Source of the DNA: a bacterium
Lineage (GTDB): Bacteria; Oederibacteriota; CAKKQC01
DNA: 64,000 nt
Assembly (NCBI GenBank): GCA_919901855.1
Contig: CAKKQC010000040.1
Location: 1 to 64,000 of the forward strand
Reading direction: 5' to 3'
Part shown: piece by piece, positions 36,432-44,988 of the stretch
Numbering within the stretch: the stretch's first letter is position 1
Layout of the letters: each line of letters begins with the position of its first letter
Notes under the pieces: generated by a model
Seen by the model: only the letters and a program-made list of their open reading frames with translations
Databases searched by the model: none
What the model was told of the DNA's origin: nothing
Translations under genes and position numbers: made by a program

Positions 36432-37711
36432 GACGGGCCGCTATCGCGCTCCTGGCTGCCCTCGCCGCGTCGAGCGCTTCCGCCGACGCGGGGACCAGCT
36501 TCGGCGAGGCCCTGCGCCTGTCGCAGAGCGCCTGGGCGCAGGGGATGGGGGACGCCCAAGCTGCGTCCGCGGAGGGCGTCTCCGCGATCGGGGTCAACCC
36601 CGCGGGCGTGCTCACCAGCGGGTTCACGACGTTTCATCTCACGCATTCGTTCATGGTGACCGGGATCAACGAGGACTACTTCGCCTATGTGCAGCCCCTC
36701 CCGGGGCAGACCACGATGGGCCTCTCGCTCTACGTCATGCGGGCGCCCGGGGGCGTCAGGGAATTCGAGGACGAGAACGGCAACTGGGCGGGGGAGGCGG
36801 GACCGTACCCGGTCATGTTCATGTCGGGCGGCGCGGCGTGGGCGATGGACCTGCGCCGGTTCCTGCCGGGGCTCGACCTGCTGCGGCCGTCGGGAGGCGC
36901 CGGGCTCCGGATCATGAGCCAGCAGGTGGACCGGGAGAGCTGGCTGGGCGTGTCGGGAGACCTCGGGGTGCGCCTCCAGCCCGGGGCGGGATTCGGCGGC
37001 GGGTTGGTCCTCCAGCACGTCGGGCTGGATGAGAGCGGGTTTGGCCCGCCGCGGCAGTTCGTCGGCGCCGTATCGTGGCGGACGGACCGGCTGTTCACCG
37101 CGGGCGACGGGTTCCTGCTCGAACTCGACGCCCCCCTCGCGCGGGACCGGGCGCTGCTGATCCGGGGCGGCGGGGAGTACCGGCTGATCGCCGGGCCGTT
37201 GGCCCTCGCATTCCGCGGCGGATACCGGGAGGAGCTCGCGGATACGGGGGCGCCCGGATTCTCCGCGGGGCTGGGGTTCCGGTGGCTCAGCCGCCGCGCC
37301 CCCTGGGGCCTGGATTACGCGATCGTTCCAATGGGGACGCTCGGCACCCGGCACGCGGTATCCCTGACGATCGGGATGGCGTCCGGGGCCCGGCAGGTCG
37401 AGAACCTCAACGTCACGATCGAGGAGCAGCAGGCTCCCGTCCGCGTCTTCTACCCGACCAAGGGGGAGCGCGTGTACCTGCCGATCCGCATCCGGGAACC
37501 CGCGGAAGTCAGCGCGAAACTCCTCGACGAGAGCGGGCTGTCGGTCGCCATCCTGATGGAGCCCACGGTGCTCGCGGCGGGGCGGCACGAGATCGGCTGG
37601 GATGGCCAGATCGCCCCCGGGGTGTGGGCCCAGTTCGACCGGACCTATCACATCTTCGTGCAGGCGGGGAACCAGAGCTTCTACCTCGACTGCGTGCCGA
37701 AGACGGAGTAG
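36428..37711 (+). CDS. UPF0164/PorV-like outer-membrane barrel with FlgD-like C-terminus (module 2)
   Basis: 427 aa, ATG start (ATGA overlap with the DUF11 gene). Signal peptide MRRAAIALLAALAASSASA. SFGEALRLSQSAWAQGM and GVSAIGVNPAGVLTSG align directly with the module-1 barrel, as do INEDYFAY, RLIAGPLALAFRGGYR and the C-terminal FlgD-like stretch VFYPTKGERVYLPIRI. Clearly a paralogue from duplication of the two-gene unit. Outer-membrane location inferred from the family. Confidence 0.8.
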   Translation: MRRAAIALLAALAASSASADAGTSFGEALRLSQSAWAQGMGDAQAASAEGVSAIGVNPAGVLTSGFTTFHLTHSFMVTGINEDYFAYVQPLPGQTTMGLSLYVMRAPGGVREFEDENGNWAGEAGPYPVMFMSGGAAWAMDLRRFLPGLDLLRPSGGAGLRIMSQQVDRESWLGVSGDLGVRLQPGAGFGGGLVLQHVGLDESGFGPPRQFVGAVSWRTDRLFTAGDGFLLELDAPLARDRALLIRGGGEYRLIAGPLALAFRGGYREELADTGAPGFSAGLGFRWLSRRAPWGLDYAIVPMGTLGTRHAVSLTIGMASGARQVENLNVTIEEQQAPVRVFYPTKGERVYLPIRIREPAEVSAKLLDESGLSVAILMEPTVLAAGRHEIGWDGQIAPGVWAQFDRTYHIFVQAGNQSFYLDCVPKTE

Positions 37712-37831
37712 CGGGCCGTCGCACCGACCTCCCCGCCCCGCGGTTCCGCCGCCCGACCGGTCGACGCGGGAGGGCCAACAGCGTTCCCGGCACCCGTCCT
37801 GGGCTGGCTGCTCGCGATCTGGGCGGCGCTC

Positions 37832-39997
37832 GTGTGCCTCGACTACGCCCGCGAACCACTGCACCTGCTGCGCATGGGCCAGGCGCGCGACGCCCTCCGG
37901 ATATGGTCCGGCGCGCCGTTCTCGGCTCGCGCCTTTCTCGGGGTCCTCCCCGGGCATCTGGCGGCCGCGGGCGTCCTCGCTCTCGGGGTGGCGGCGGCGT
38001 GGTGCGCGGGACGGGGTCCGGCCGGGTGGTTCGGCGCCGGCCCCGCCCCGCTCCGCCTCGCGCTCGGGCTGGGGGTGGGGAGTCTCGGCATGTTCGGGGC
38101 GGGGCTGGCCGGGCTCTGGCGGCCCGGAGCCGGCTGGGCGGGCGCGCTCGCGCTCGCGATCGGGGGGGCCGCGTGCCGCATGCCGCGTGGGGCCAGGACC
38201 CCGGCGGCAGCGCCGGCCCCGATCTTTCCCGGGTGGGTGGCCGTCGCCGCCCTCGCGCTCGCGACTGCCTCGCTCGCGGTGAACCTGCTCGGGGCGCTCA
38301 CGCCCGAGACGGGCTACGATTCCCTGATCCAGCACCTGGCGGACGTGCGGGACGATTGGAGCGCGGGCCGGATCTTCTTCAACGATCTCACCTCCCTGGC
38401 CCAGCATCCCGCGGGGATCGAGATGCTCTACGCGTGGCTCCTGCCGGCCGGGGGAGACACGGCCGCGAAGCTCCTGCACGCCCTGCTGGCCGTCGCCACG
38501 GCCTGGACGTTCGGGGCGTGGGCCCTACGTTCCGCCGCGCGCTCCGACGCGGCGCTGCTGGCGTGCGTCCTGTACCTCACGCCGTTCCACGGCATCCTCT
38601 CGTCGCGCGCGTACATCGACCTGGGGCTGACGTTCTACTCGGCCGCCGCCCTGCTGGCGCCGTGGGGCTCGTGGACGCAGGGGGCCGTGCTCGGGCTCGC
38701 CGTCGGAACGAAGTACCTCGGCGGATACCTGCTCATCGGCTGGCTCGTGTCCCTGGTCGCCGCCGGACGCCGGCCGGGCGCAATGCGGGTCGCCGTCGCG
38801 GCGTCGGTCACGGCGGGGGTATGGGGCTTCCGCAACTGGCTCACCACGGGCAATCCCGTATACCCGTTCGCGTACGGGTGGCTCGGCGGAATCGCGTGGG
38901 GGGGGCTGAGCGCGTCCGAGTACGGCGCGGAGATCACGAGCTACGGCCGGGTCACCGGGCCGGCCGCCCATCTCGCGGTTCCGTGGCTCGCGGTCGTGCA
39001 CGACAAGGGCGCGCTGGACGACGGCTCGCTCGGCCCGGTCTTCCTGGCCGCCCTGCCGCTGGTCCTGCTCGGGGCGCCGGCGGGGGCGGGGAGCCGGCAC
39101 CGGCTCCTCGGCTGGCTCCTGGCCGCCGTGTGGGCGCTCTGGCTCGTGTCCCCGCGTCAGGTCCGGTACGCGCTCATGCTCCTGCCCCCGACTTATGCCG
39201 CGCTCCTGCCGGGCCTGCGGCGCGCGGCGGCGGCGTGGCCCCGGGGCTGGAGGGCGTCCACGGCCCTTCTCCCGCTCGTGCTCCTCGTCAACCTCGAGAT
39301 CTCGTTCGCGGCGATCTACCTGTGGGCCAATCCGCTCTACGTCGCCCTCGGGATGGAATCGCGCGGCGAGTACCTGGCCCGGGTGATGGAGCCGCGCGAT
39401 CCCGGGACGGGCCGCTCGCTCTACCTCGGGCTGATGGGCTGGCTGCCGGAACACCTGCCCCCGTCGGCCCGGACGTACATGCTCGGAGACGCGAAGGTGT
39501 ACTACCTGCCGGGGCGGTGGCGCGTCAACGCGCTGTTCAACCCCCCGCTGCTCGCCGGCATCGTCCGGACCTCCTCGACGCCGGCGGACGCGGCGAAGCG
39601 GCTCCGCCAGCGCGGAATCACGCACGTCCTGTACAACGTCGGCGGGTCGATCCACATCGAGTACACGCACCACCTCTTCGCCTGGACGCCGCGCGATCTC
39701 GCGCTCGTCGAGGAGCTATTTCGCGCGCGGCTGAGGCCGGTCGCGCGGCAGGACACGACGGAGGGGGACCCGATGTACCTGCTCTTCGAGATGCGGGCCG
39801 GCCGCTGGCCGGACCCGCCCTACCTGCCCGGGGTGGACACCCGGATCGCGGGGGTGGAGGAGGCCGCGATCCGGAAGCTGACCCCCGATGCCGCGACGCA
39901 GGCGAGAGCGCTGCTGCGCGATTTCCCGGCGTCGCGGATGCTCCGGGCCCGTCTCGCCCCGTACTTGAAGTCGCGCCCGGCGACCCCCGTAGAATAG
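37832..39997 (+). CDS. polytopic membrane protein, GT-C glycosyltransferase-like
   Basis: 721 aa from GTG 37832, but an in-frame CTG at 37799 (adding GWLLAIWAALV, the missing half of the first membrane helix) is a likely alternative start. About 12 hydrophobic segments. The first large loop carries ETGYDSLIQHLADVRDDWS, which could supply the GT-C acidic residue, and AQHPAGIEMLYAWLLP. The C-terminal ~200 residues are soluble, with LYNVGGSIHIEY and YLPGVDTRIAG. The family resembles uncharacterised lipid-linked sugar transferases; no substrate. Located between surface-protein module 2 and an ABC-2 exporter. Confidence 0.65.
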   Translation: MCLDYAREPLHLLRMGQARDALRIWSGAPFSARAFLGVLPGHLAAAGVLALGVAAAWCAGRGPAGWFGAGPAPLRLALGLGVGSLGMFGAGLAGLWRPGAGWAGALALAIGGAACRMPRGARTPAAAPAPIFPGWVAVAALALATASLAVNLLGALTPETGYDSLIQHLADVRDDWSAGRIFFNDLTSLAQHPAGIEMLYAWLLPAGGDTAAKLLHALLAVATAWTFGAWALRSAARSDAALLACVLYLTPFHGILSSRAYIDLGLTFYSAAALLAPWGSWTQGAVLGLAVGTKYLGGYLLIGWLVSLVAAGRRPGAMRVAVAASVTAGVWGFRNWLTTGNPVYPFAYGWLGGIAWGGLSASEYGAEITSYGRVTGPAAHLAVPWLAVVHDKGALDDGSLGPVFLAALPLVLLGAPAGAGSRHRLLGWLLAAVWALWLVSPRQVRYALMLLPPTYAALLPGLRRAAAAWPRGWRASTALLPLVLLVNLEISFAAIYLWANPLYVALGMESRGEYLARVMEPRDPGTGRSLYLGLMGWLPEHLPPSARTYMLGDAKVYYLPGRWRVNALFNPPLLAGIVRTSSTPADAAKRLRQRGITHVLYNVGGSIHIEYTHHLFAWTPRDLALVEELFRARLRPVARQDTTEGDPMYLLFEMRAGRWPDPPYLPGVDTRIAGVEEAAIRKLTPDAATQARALLRDFPASRMLRARLAPYLKSRPATPVE
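39990..39995 (+). promoter_or_regulatory. -10 box placed for a leaderless ABC transporter mRNA
   Basis: TAGAAT at 39990-39995, 7 nt before ATG 40003, overlapping the stop codon of the upstream gene; no Shine-Dalgarno. Confidence 0.35.
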
Positions 39998-40002
39998 GCT
40001 CA

Positions 40003-40911
40003 ATGTCACCGGCGTTCGAGCTCGACGGGGTCTCCAAGACCTACTGGCTGTGGCGGCGTCTGAAGAAGACGGCGGTTCCCGGCGTGCGCGATGTCCGTCT
40101 CGCGGTGCCGCGCGGCGTCATCTTCGGGCTCCTGGGCCTCAACGGCGCCGGCAAGACGACGGCGATGAAGCTGCTCGTCGGCATCATGCAGCCGGACGCG
40201 GGCGCGGTCCGCGTCCTGGGCGGGGACGTCCGCGACCCGCAAGTGCGCGCGAAGATCGGATTCCTGCCGGAGCTGCCCTACGTGCCCCTCCAGATGGGGG
40301 CGGCGGAGCTGCTGCGGTGCTACGGCCGGATGAGCGGCCTGGCGGGCAAGCGGCTCGAGTCGCGGGTGGCGGCCGCCCTCGAGACGGCGGGTCTGGATCG
40401 CGGCCGCACGGAGCCCCTGCGCACCTTCTCGAAGGGCATGCTCCAGCGCGTGGCGCTGGCCCAGGTGCTCCTCCACGAGCCCGAGGTGATCTTTGCCGAC
40501 GAGCCGATGTCCGGGCTGGACCCCGCGGGAGTGCGGGAGATGCGCGAGCTGCTCATGCGGCTCCGGGACGCGGGGTTGACCGTCTGCATCAACTCCCACC
40601 AGATCGCGGAAGTCGAGCGCCTCTGCGACCGCGTGGGCGTGATGGCCGGCGGACGGCTCGTGCGGGAGGGGACGGTCGGCGAGCTGCTCGCGCTCGCGGG
40701 GACCCGCCGGTACCGGCTAGTGGTGCTGGCGAAGGGGGCACAGGACTGGGAAATCGGGGATCTCGAGGTCGGCGAGGACGAGCTGGCGGACACGCTTCAG
40801 GCTCAGCGGTCGCGCGGCGCCCGCGTGCTCCAGATTCTCGCGCAACAGGGCTCGCTCGAGGAAGTCCTGCTGACTACCATCCGTCAGGCGGGAGGACCCC
40901 ATGCGTCCTGA
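40003..40911 (+). CDS. ABC-2 type transporter ATP-binding protein
   Basis: 302 aa. Walker A GLNGAGKTT, Q-loop region IGFLPELPYVPLQMG, signature FSKGMLQRVALAQVL (SKGM variant), Walker B VIFADEPMSGLDP, switch His NSHQIAEVE. The C-terminal 70 residues form the extension common in this exporter group. The membrane partner overlaps by 11 bp. Likely an exporter of a lipid, glycan or drug; substrate unknown. Confidence 0.9.
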   Translation: MSPAFELDGVSKTYWLWRRLKKTAVPGVRDVRLAVPRGVIFGLLGLNGAGKTTAMKLLVGIMQPDAGAVRVLGGDVRDPQVRAKIGFLPELPYVPLQMGAAELLRCYGRMSGLAGKRLESRVAAALETAGLDRGRTEPLRTFSKGMLQRVALAQVLLHEPEVIFADEPMSGLDPAGVREMRELLMRLRDAGLTVCINSHQIAEVERLCDRVGVMAGGRLVREGTVGELLALAGTRRYRLVVLAKGAQDWEIGDLEVGEDELADTLQAQRSRGARVLQILAQQGSLEEVLLTTIRQAGGPHAS

Positions 40912-41659
40912 TGTCGCCGTCGCGCGGTACGTGCTGCGTCTCCTCTTCCGCGGCCGCCTCGCCCTGCTCCTTGGCGGCGCCGGGGTCGCGCTGATCGCGG
41001 GGAGTTTCGTCCTGACCTGGCTCACGCCGGGCACCGAGCGGCGAACCTTCTTCGACGCCGCGTTCCTCGGGATGGAATGGCTCGCGATTCTCTCTCCCGT
41101 GCTCGGGTCCACCATCCTCCAGGTCCAGGAGTTCGAACAGCGGACCCTATGGCTCGTCCTGGTGCGCCCTATGAGCCGCGCCTCGTTCGTGCGCGGCCGG
41201 TTCCTGGGCCTGGCGGGGTTGGGCTGCGGGATCCTGCTGGCGTGCGGCCTCGTGGTGGCCGGTCTGGTCGCGGTGTCGGGCGGCCGGCCGGAGCCGTACC
41301 TCGTGCCCGTGGCTGTAGCCGCGCTCGGCGAGATCGTGATCCTCGCGGCGATCGGCGGTCTCGTCACGTTCGCCACCACGTCGTACCTTACGGGTTTGCT
41401 CGTCCAGCTCGGGATCGTCGTGCTCGGGTACCTCTCGCCGGTCCTGCCCTACCTGGCCGGGAAGGCGGTCGTGCCGGGGCTCAAGCCGGTCGTATGGGCG
41501 GTCTACTGGCTCGTGCCCCACCTGTCGGACTTCGCGGTCCGCGAATTCACGGAGCCCCCGGAGACCTGGTATCTCGCGGCCCTCGCCGGCTACGCCGTCC
41601 TTTACGCGGGCGCGGCCGTGGGCGTTTCGGCGTTCGTCTTCCGTCGCCGCGATGTCTGA
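40901..41659 (+). CDS. ABC-2 type transporter permease
   Basis: 252 aa with six hydrophobic segments. The NosY/ABC2_membrane pattern is visible in ILQVQEFEQRTLWLVLVRPMSRASFVRGRF (partly cited), the amphipathic coupling segment before helix 2. Pairs with the ATPase just upstream; overlaps the next gene by 8 bp (ATGTCTGA). Confidence 0.85.
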   Translation: MRPDVAVARYVLRLLFRGRLALLLGGAGVALIAGSFVLTWLTPGTERRTFFDAAFLGMEWLAILSPVLGSTILQVQEFEQRTLWLVLVRPMSRASFVRGRFLGLAGLGCGILLACGLVVAGLVAVSGGRPEPYLVPVAVAALGEIVILAAIGGLVTFATTSYLTGLLVQLGIVVLGYLSPVLPYLAGKAVVPGLKPVVWAVYWLVPHLSDFAVREFTEPPETWYLAALAGYAVLYAGAAVGVSAFVFRRRDV

Positions 41660-42359
41660 GTACGCGGGCGTCCGGCCGGTCACCGGGTCCTTCCCCGGGG
41701 TCGGAGCCTTCGTCGCCGCGCTTGCCACCGCGATTGCGCTCGCGTCCGCGATCCTGCTCGGGTCCGGGATCGCGATCGAGGCGGACCGCCTGCGCCTGCC
41801 GGCTCCGCCGAAGTCGGCGGGCCTCGGGGCCCGCGTGGCGGGGGCGTTTGCCCTCCGGCGGTTCTCCGCGGACCGGGGATGGATCGAGACGCTCCAGTAC
41901 TGCGGCGATACGGCGTTCGTCGTCGAGCGGGGGCGCCGGCTGCCGGCGATGTCCGACGCGACGACGAATCTCGATCCACGGTTCGAGGAAGCGTACGCCT
42001 TCGGGGCCGCGATGCTCATGTGGCAGTGTCGCCGCCCGGAAGAGGCCGCCGCCCTGCTCCGCCGGGGCATCGCGCACAACCCGGGCGCGATCCGGCTCAA
42101 GTACTACCTCGCGGCGTTCACGTACGGGCGGCTCAAGGATCTCGGGCGGGAGGTCGCGGTCCTCGAAGTGCTGGCGCGGGACCCGGGGGCGCCGTTCATC
42201 TTGAGGCGAATCCTGGCGAATGCGTATGAGCGACAGGGGCGACTCGATCGTGCTGTCCTCGTCTGGCGGCTGATCTGGCTCACGTCGGCGAATCCCGACG
42301 AACGGCGCTGGGTGGCGATCAAGTGTGCGAAATACCGGGTCGACCCGGCGAAATTCTGA
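41652..42359 (+). CDS. hypothetical membrane-anchored TPR-like protein
   Basis: 235 aa. One N-terminal membrane helix (about 15-40), then a helical region with TPR-like periodicity: FGAAMLMWQCRRPEEAAALLRRG, LKYYLAAFTYGRLKDLGREV and RRILANAYERQGRLDRAVLVW (each cited in part). Its start overlaps the permease gene, so it probably belongs to the exporter operon as a periplasmic or accessory component. No family recognised. Confidence 0.65.
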   Translation: MSEYAGVRPVTGSFPGVGAFVAALATAIALASAILLGSGIAIEADRLRLPAPPKSAGLGARVAGAFALRRFSADRGWIETLQYCGDTAFVVERGRRLPAMSDATTNLDPRFEEAYAFGAAMLMWQCRRPEEAAALLRRGIAHNPGAIRLKYYLAAFTYGRLKDLGREVAVLEVLARDPGAPFILRRILANAYERQGRLDRAVLVWRLIWLTSANPDERRWVAIKCAKYRVDPAKF

Positions 42360-42460
42360 GACAGGCGTGCACGAGTTGTTGCCAAATGATGAATCTATAA
42401 GCGTTTATTGATTTCCGCCGGGGGGGGCCGGCCGAAAAAGCGAGTAATAGCAAGGTAAAC

Positions 42461-42488
42461 TTGACATTGGACCCCTGTTTGCTATAGT
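42461..42488 (+). promoter_or_regulatory. strong sigma70-type promoter for the PorV/PorQ gene
   Basis: TTGACA (42461-42466), 16 bp, TATAGT (42483-42488). Start of transcription is expected near 42495; GAAGGAA precedes the GTGATG start region. The preceding 100 bp of intergenic sequence shows nothing else of note apart from a G8-C-rich patch. Confidence 0.7.
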
Positions 42489-42512
42489 GGGGTTGAAGGA
42501 AACGCTGACGTG

Positions 42513-43541
42513 ATGAGAGCTTTCCGCACCCTGTGCCTCACCCTCGTCAGTATTGCCTTGTTTTCAGGGCCTTCTGCCTACGCGCTGGGGCCCGGTTCCA
42601 CCTCCGCCGCCTACCTCAAACTCCCCTCCGGCGCGCGCGCCATCGGCATGGGCGAGTGTTACGTGGCCGCAGGCGACGACGTGCAGGCCATCGGCTGGAA
42701 CCCCGCCGGCATCGCCAGGGTCTCGGGACGCGAGTTCACGTTCATGCACGCGGAGTGGTTCCAGGGCATTCGCTACGAGTCCCTGGCCTATGCCCAACCA
42801 CTCATGGGTTTCATCACCGTCGGCGGCGGCGTGGACTTCCTGAACAGCGGGACGATCGACAAGACCACGTTCCGGGATCTCAATACGGCGGCTGGAGGCC
42901 CGGAGCACTCGGCGTTCGACATGGCGGGTACGTTCACCGTGAGCAACGTGGTCGTGACCGGGGCGGGAGCCGTCGATGCGAGCGGGCTGCGCTGGCTGCC
43001 GATTCCGGGCATTCAGGCGGGGATGAACATTCGCGCTCTGCTCAGCAAGATCGACAAGACCTCGTCGGCCAGCGCCATCATCGACCTGGGGGCGCTGTGG
43101 ACGCCCGAGCGCCTTCCGAACTGGACCTTCGGGATCGTGGGCCAGAACATGGGGCCCGCCATCGCGAGCGCGAGCCAGAAGGCCGCCAACTCCACTGACA
43201 AGGTGGTGCAGAAGAAGCTTCCGCCGATCACGTTCCGCACGGGGGCGGCCTGGAAGAGCACGGCGAAGAACATCGTCGTGGACCTGGACATCCTTGTGCC
43301 CGTCGACAACTATCCGAAGCTCTCGATCGGCGGCGAGTACTGGTACAAGAAGCTCATCTGCTTCCGGGGCGGCTATAAGTTCCAGGGCAAGCTCGACCTC
43401 AACGAGTACAACACCGGGGGGCTCGAGGGCCTGTCCGTGGGGGCCGGCTTCCGGTACAACATCGTGCGGCTCGACTACGCCTTCGCGACCCTCGGCTTCC
43501 TGGGAGCGACGCATCGCCTGTCGCTCACCGTTAATTTCTGA
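42513..43541 (+). CDS. stand-alone PorV/PorQ family outer-membrane protein
   Basis: 342 aa from ATG 42513 (a GTG at 42510 is in frame). Signal peptide ends after SAYA. GPGSTSAAYLKLPSGARAIGMGECYVAAGDDVQAIGWNPAGIA (landmarks only in part) is the PorV/PorQ N-terminal signature, followed by alternating strands and a C-terminal LDYAFATLGFLGATHRLSLTVNF with terminal Phe, the outer-membrane insertion signal. No FlgD-like tail, unlike the barrels at 30743 and 36428. Expressed from its own strong promoter, so possibly an abundant porin-like protein or a general surface-secretion factor. Confidence 0.85.
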   Translation: MRAFRTLCLTLVSIALFSGPSAYALGPGSTSAAYLKLPSGARAIGMGECYVAAGDDVQAIGWNPAGIARVSGREFTFMHAEWFQGIRYESLAYAQPLMGFITVGGGVDFLNSGTIDKTTFRDLNTAAGGPEHSAFDMAGTFTVSNVVVTGAGAVDASGLRWLPIPGIQAGMNIRALLSKIDKTSSASAIIDLGALWTPERLPNWTFGIVGQNMGPAIASASQKAANSTDKVVQKKLPPITFRTGAAWKSTAKNIVVDLDILVPVDNYPKLSIGGEYWYKKLICFRGGYKFQGKLDLNEYNTGGLEGLSVGAGFRYNIVRLDYAFATLGFLGATHRLSLTVNF

Positions 43542-43596
43542 CCCGGCATGGAGTATCACTCAACCTGAATTGGACCCTTGAAGGAGGATCTGAACC

Positions 43597-43872
43597 TTGA
43601 AGAAAAGCGAACTGCTGAACCGGATTGCAACGAAGCTCGACATGAAGCGCAAGGACGTGGAGCGGGTGGTGGACGAGTTCATCAACACGCTCGCGGAAGG
43701 GCTTCGGAAGGAAAACAAAGTGAACGTGGCGGGGCTCGGGATCTTCTCGGTGCGTGACCGGAAGGCCCGGATGGCCCGCAACCCCAAGACCGGCGAGACC
43801 GTGCATGTCCCGGCCAAGAAGGTCGTCAAGTTCAGGGTCAGCAAGGACATGAAGACTGCGGTGCTCGGCTAG
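43597..43872 (+). CDS. HU-family nucleoid-associated protein
   Basis: 91 aa, TTG start with AAGGAGG 9 nt upstream. MKKSELLNRIATKLDMKRKDV dimerisation helices, GLGIFSVRDRKARMARNPKTGE (part) with the DNA-bending beta-arm and the RNPKTGE tip, and VPAKKVVKF at the end. Binds and bends DNA as a dimer. Followed by a clear intrinsic terminator. Confidence 0.95.
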   Translation: MKKSELLNRIATKLDMKRKDVERVVDEFINTLAEGLRKENKVNVAGLGIFSVRDRKARMARNPKTGETVHVPAKKVVKFRVSKDMKTAVLG

Positions 43873-43900
43873 ACTCCGACACTTCCAGTCAGTGCGTGGC

Positions 43901-43942
43901 GGGCGGGGCGTCCAATCGGTGACGCCCCGTCCGCAATTTTTT
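43901..43942 (+). terminator. intrinsic terminator of the HU gene
   Basis: Arms 43901-43912 and 43921-43932 pair over 12 bp (one G-U) around an 8-nt loop, then GCAA and six T (43937-43942). The only textbook Rho-independent terminator with a T-tract on the plus strand of this window. Confidence 0.8.
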
Positions 43943-43953
43943 GGGGGGCGGCG

Positions 43954-44988
43954 TTGAGGATTCGGCATCTCCAATTGGCCCGGCAGTGGCGGATCGTGCG
44001 CGCGCTCGAGGCGAGCCCCGAGGGGCTCGGTTACCGCGAGCTCGGCCGGATCCTCGGCGCGGCCCAGCGCACCGTGTACCGGGACCTGGGCACGTTGCGC
44101 TCCGCGGGCTTCCCGGTCGCCAGGGCAAGCGCCCACGGCAAGCCCGTGTGGAAGCTCGCGCCCGGGTCGTCTTCGACCCAAGGCTCGTCTTCGAGCCCGG
44201 GGACCGGAGCGGTCCCCAGCCTCACGTTCACCCGCGCGGAGCTTACCGCGCTCTCGCTCGCGCGCCAGATGCTGATGGCGATGCCGGGGGGGCCGTTCGA
44301 CGCGGCGGCCCGGGGCGCGTTCCACAAGATCCAGGCCGCGTGCGACCGGGAAGGGCTTCGCGTGCTCGAACTCGCGGACAAGCGGTTGTACGCCGACCTG
44401 CGGCGGGCCCGGCCCTACACCGACCGCGACGTCTGGTTCCGGGAGCTCCTGGAGGCGATCCACCGTTCGGAGACCGTCCGGTTGAAGTACTGGACGATGG
44501 AGCGGGAGACCGAGACCCTGCGCGAGGCGGACCCCTACGGGATGGTCTACCATGAGGGCGCGTTCTACCTCGTGGCCTGGTGCCACTGGCGGCGCGACGT
44601 GCGGACGTTCCTCGTGGACCGGATTCGCGCCGTCACTGGCACGGGCCGGTTCTTCACCGCGCCGGAGGGGTTCTCCGTGCGCGAGCATTTCCGTGACGCC
44701 TGGGGCCTGATCAAGACGCGCGCCCTCGAGCGGGTCCGGATCCGGTTCGCGCGTTCCGCGGCCCGGATCGTCGCCGAGGGGCGCTGGCACGCGTCCCAGC
44801 GTCTCGAGCGGGAGGCGGACGGATCCGCGGTGCTCGAGGTGCGCGTGGCGGGCTGGACCGAGCTCCGGCGGTGGGTATTGTCCTTCGGCGGCGATGCCGA
44901 GGTGCTGGAGCCCGCGGACCTGCGCGCCAGCGTGGCCGCGGAAGCCGCGCGCCTGGGGCGCCGGTACGCGAAGGTCCGGGCCTCGTGA
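43954..44988 (+). CDS. WYL-domain transcriptional regulator
   Basis: 344 aa, TTG start. N-terminal HTH_11 helix-turn-helix (WRIVRALEASPEGLGYRELG, AQRTVYRDLGTLRSAGFPV), a Ser/Gly-rich linker near 74-86, a middle helical part, and a WYL ligand-binding domain at about 165-235 (VRLKYWTMER, ADPYGMVYHEGAFYLVAW, VDRIRAVTGTG), then the WCX C-terminal extension. PafBC/WYL proteins sense nucleic acid or nucleotide-like ligands, often in DNA-damage responses. The GTGA overlap with rnhB hints at a nucleic-acid link. Confidence 0.85.
   Translation: MRIRHLQLARQWRIVRALEASPEGLGYRELGRILGAAQRTVYRDLGTLRSAGFPVARASAHGKPVWKLAPGSSSTQGSSSSPGTGAVPSLTFTRAELTALSLARQMLMAMPGGPFDAAARGAFHKIQAACDREGLRVLELADKRLYADLRRARPYTDRDVWFRELLEAIHRSETVRLKYWTMERETETLREADPYGMVYHEGAFYLVAWCHWRRDVRTFLVDRIRAVTGTGRFFTAPEGFSVREHFRDAWGLIKTRALERVRIRFARSAARIVAEGRWHASQRLEREADGSAVLEVRVAGWTELRRWVLSFGGDAEVLEPADLRASVAAEAARLGRRYAKVRAS

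Noticed and set aside
42360-42460. small gene or RNA in the gap before the PorV/PorQ gene
   Set aside because: No convincing ORF or stem-loop pattern apart from G/C runs.
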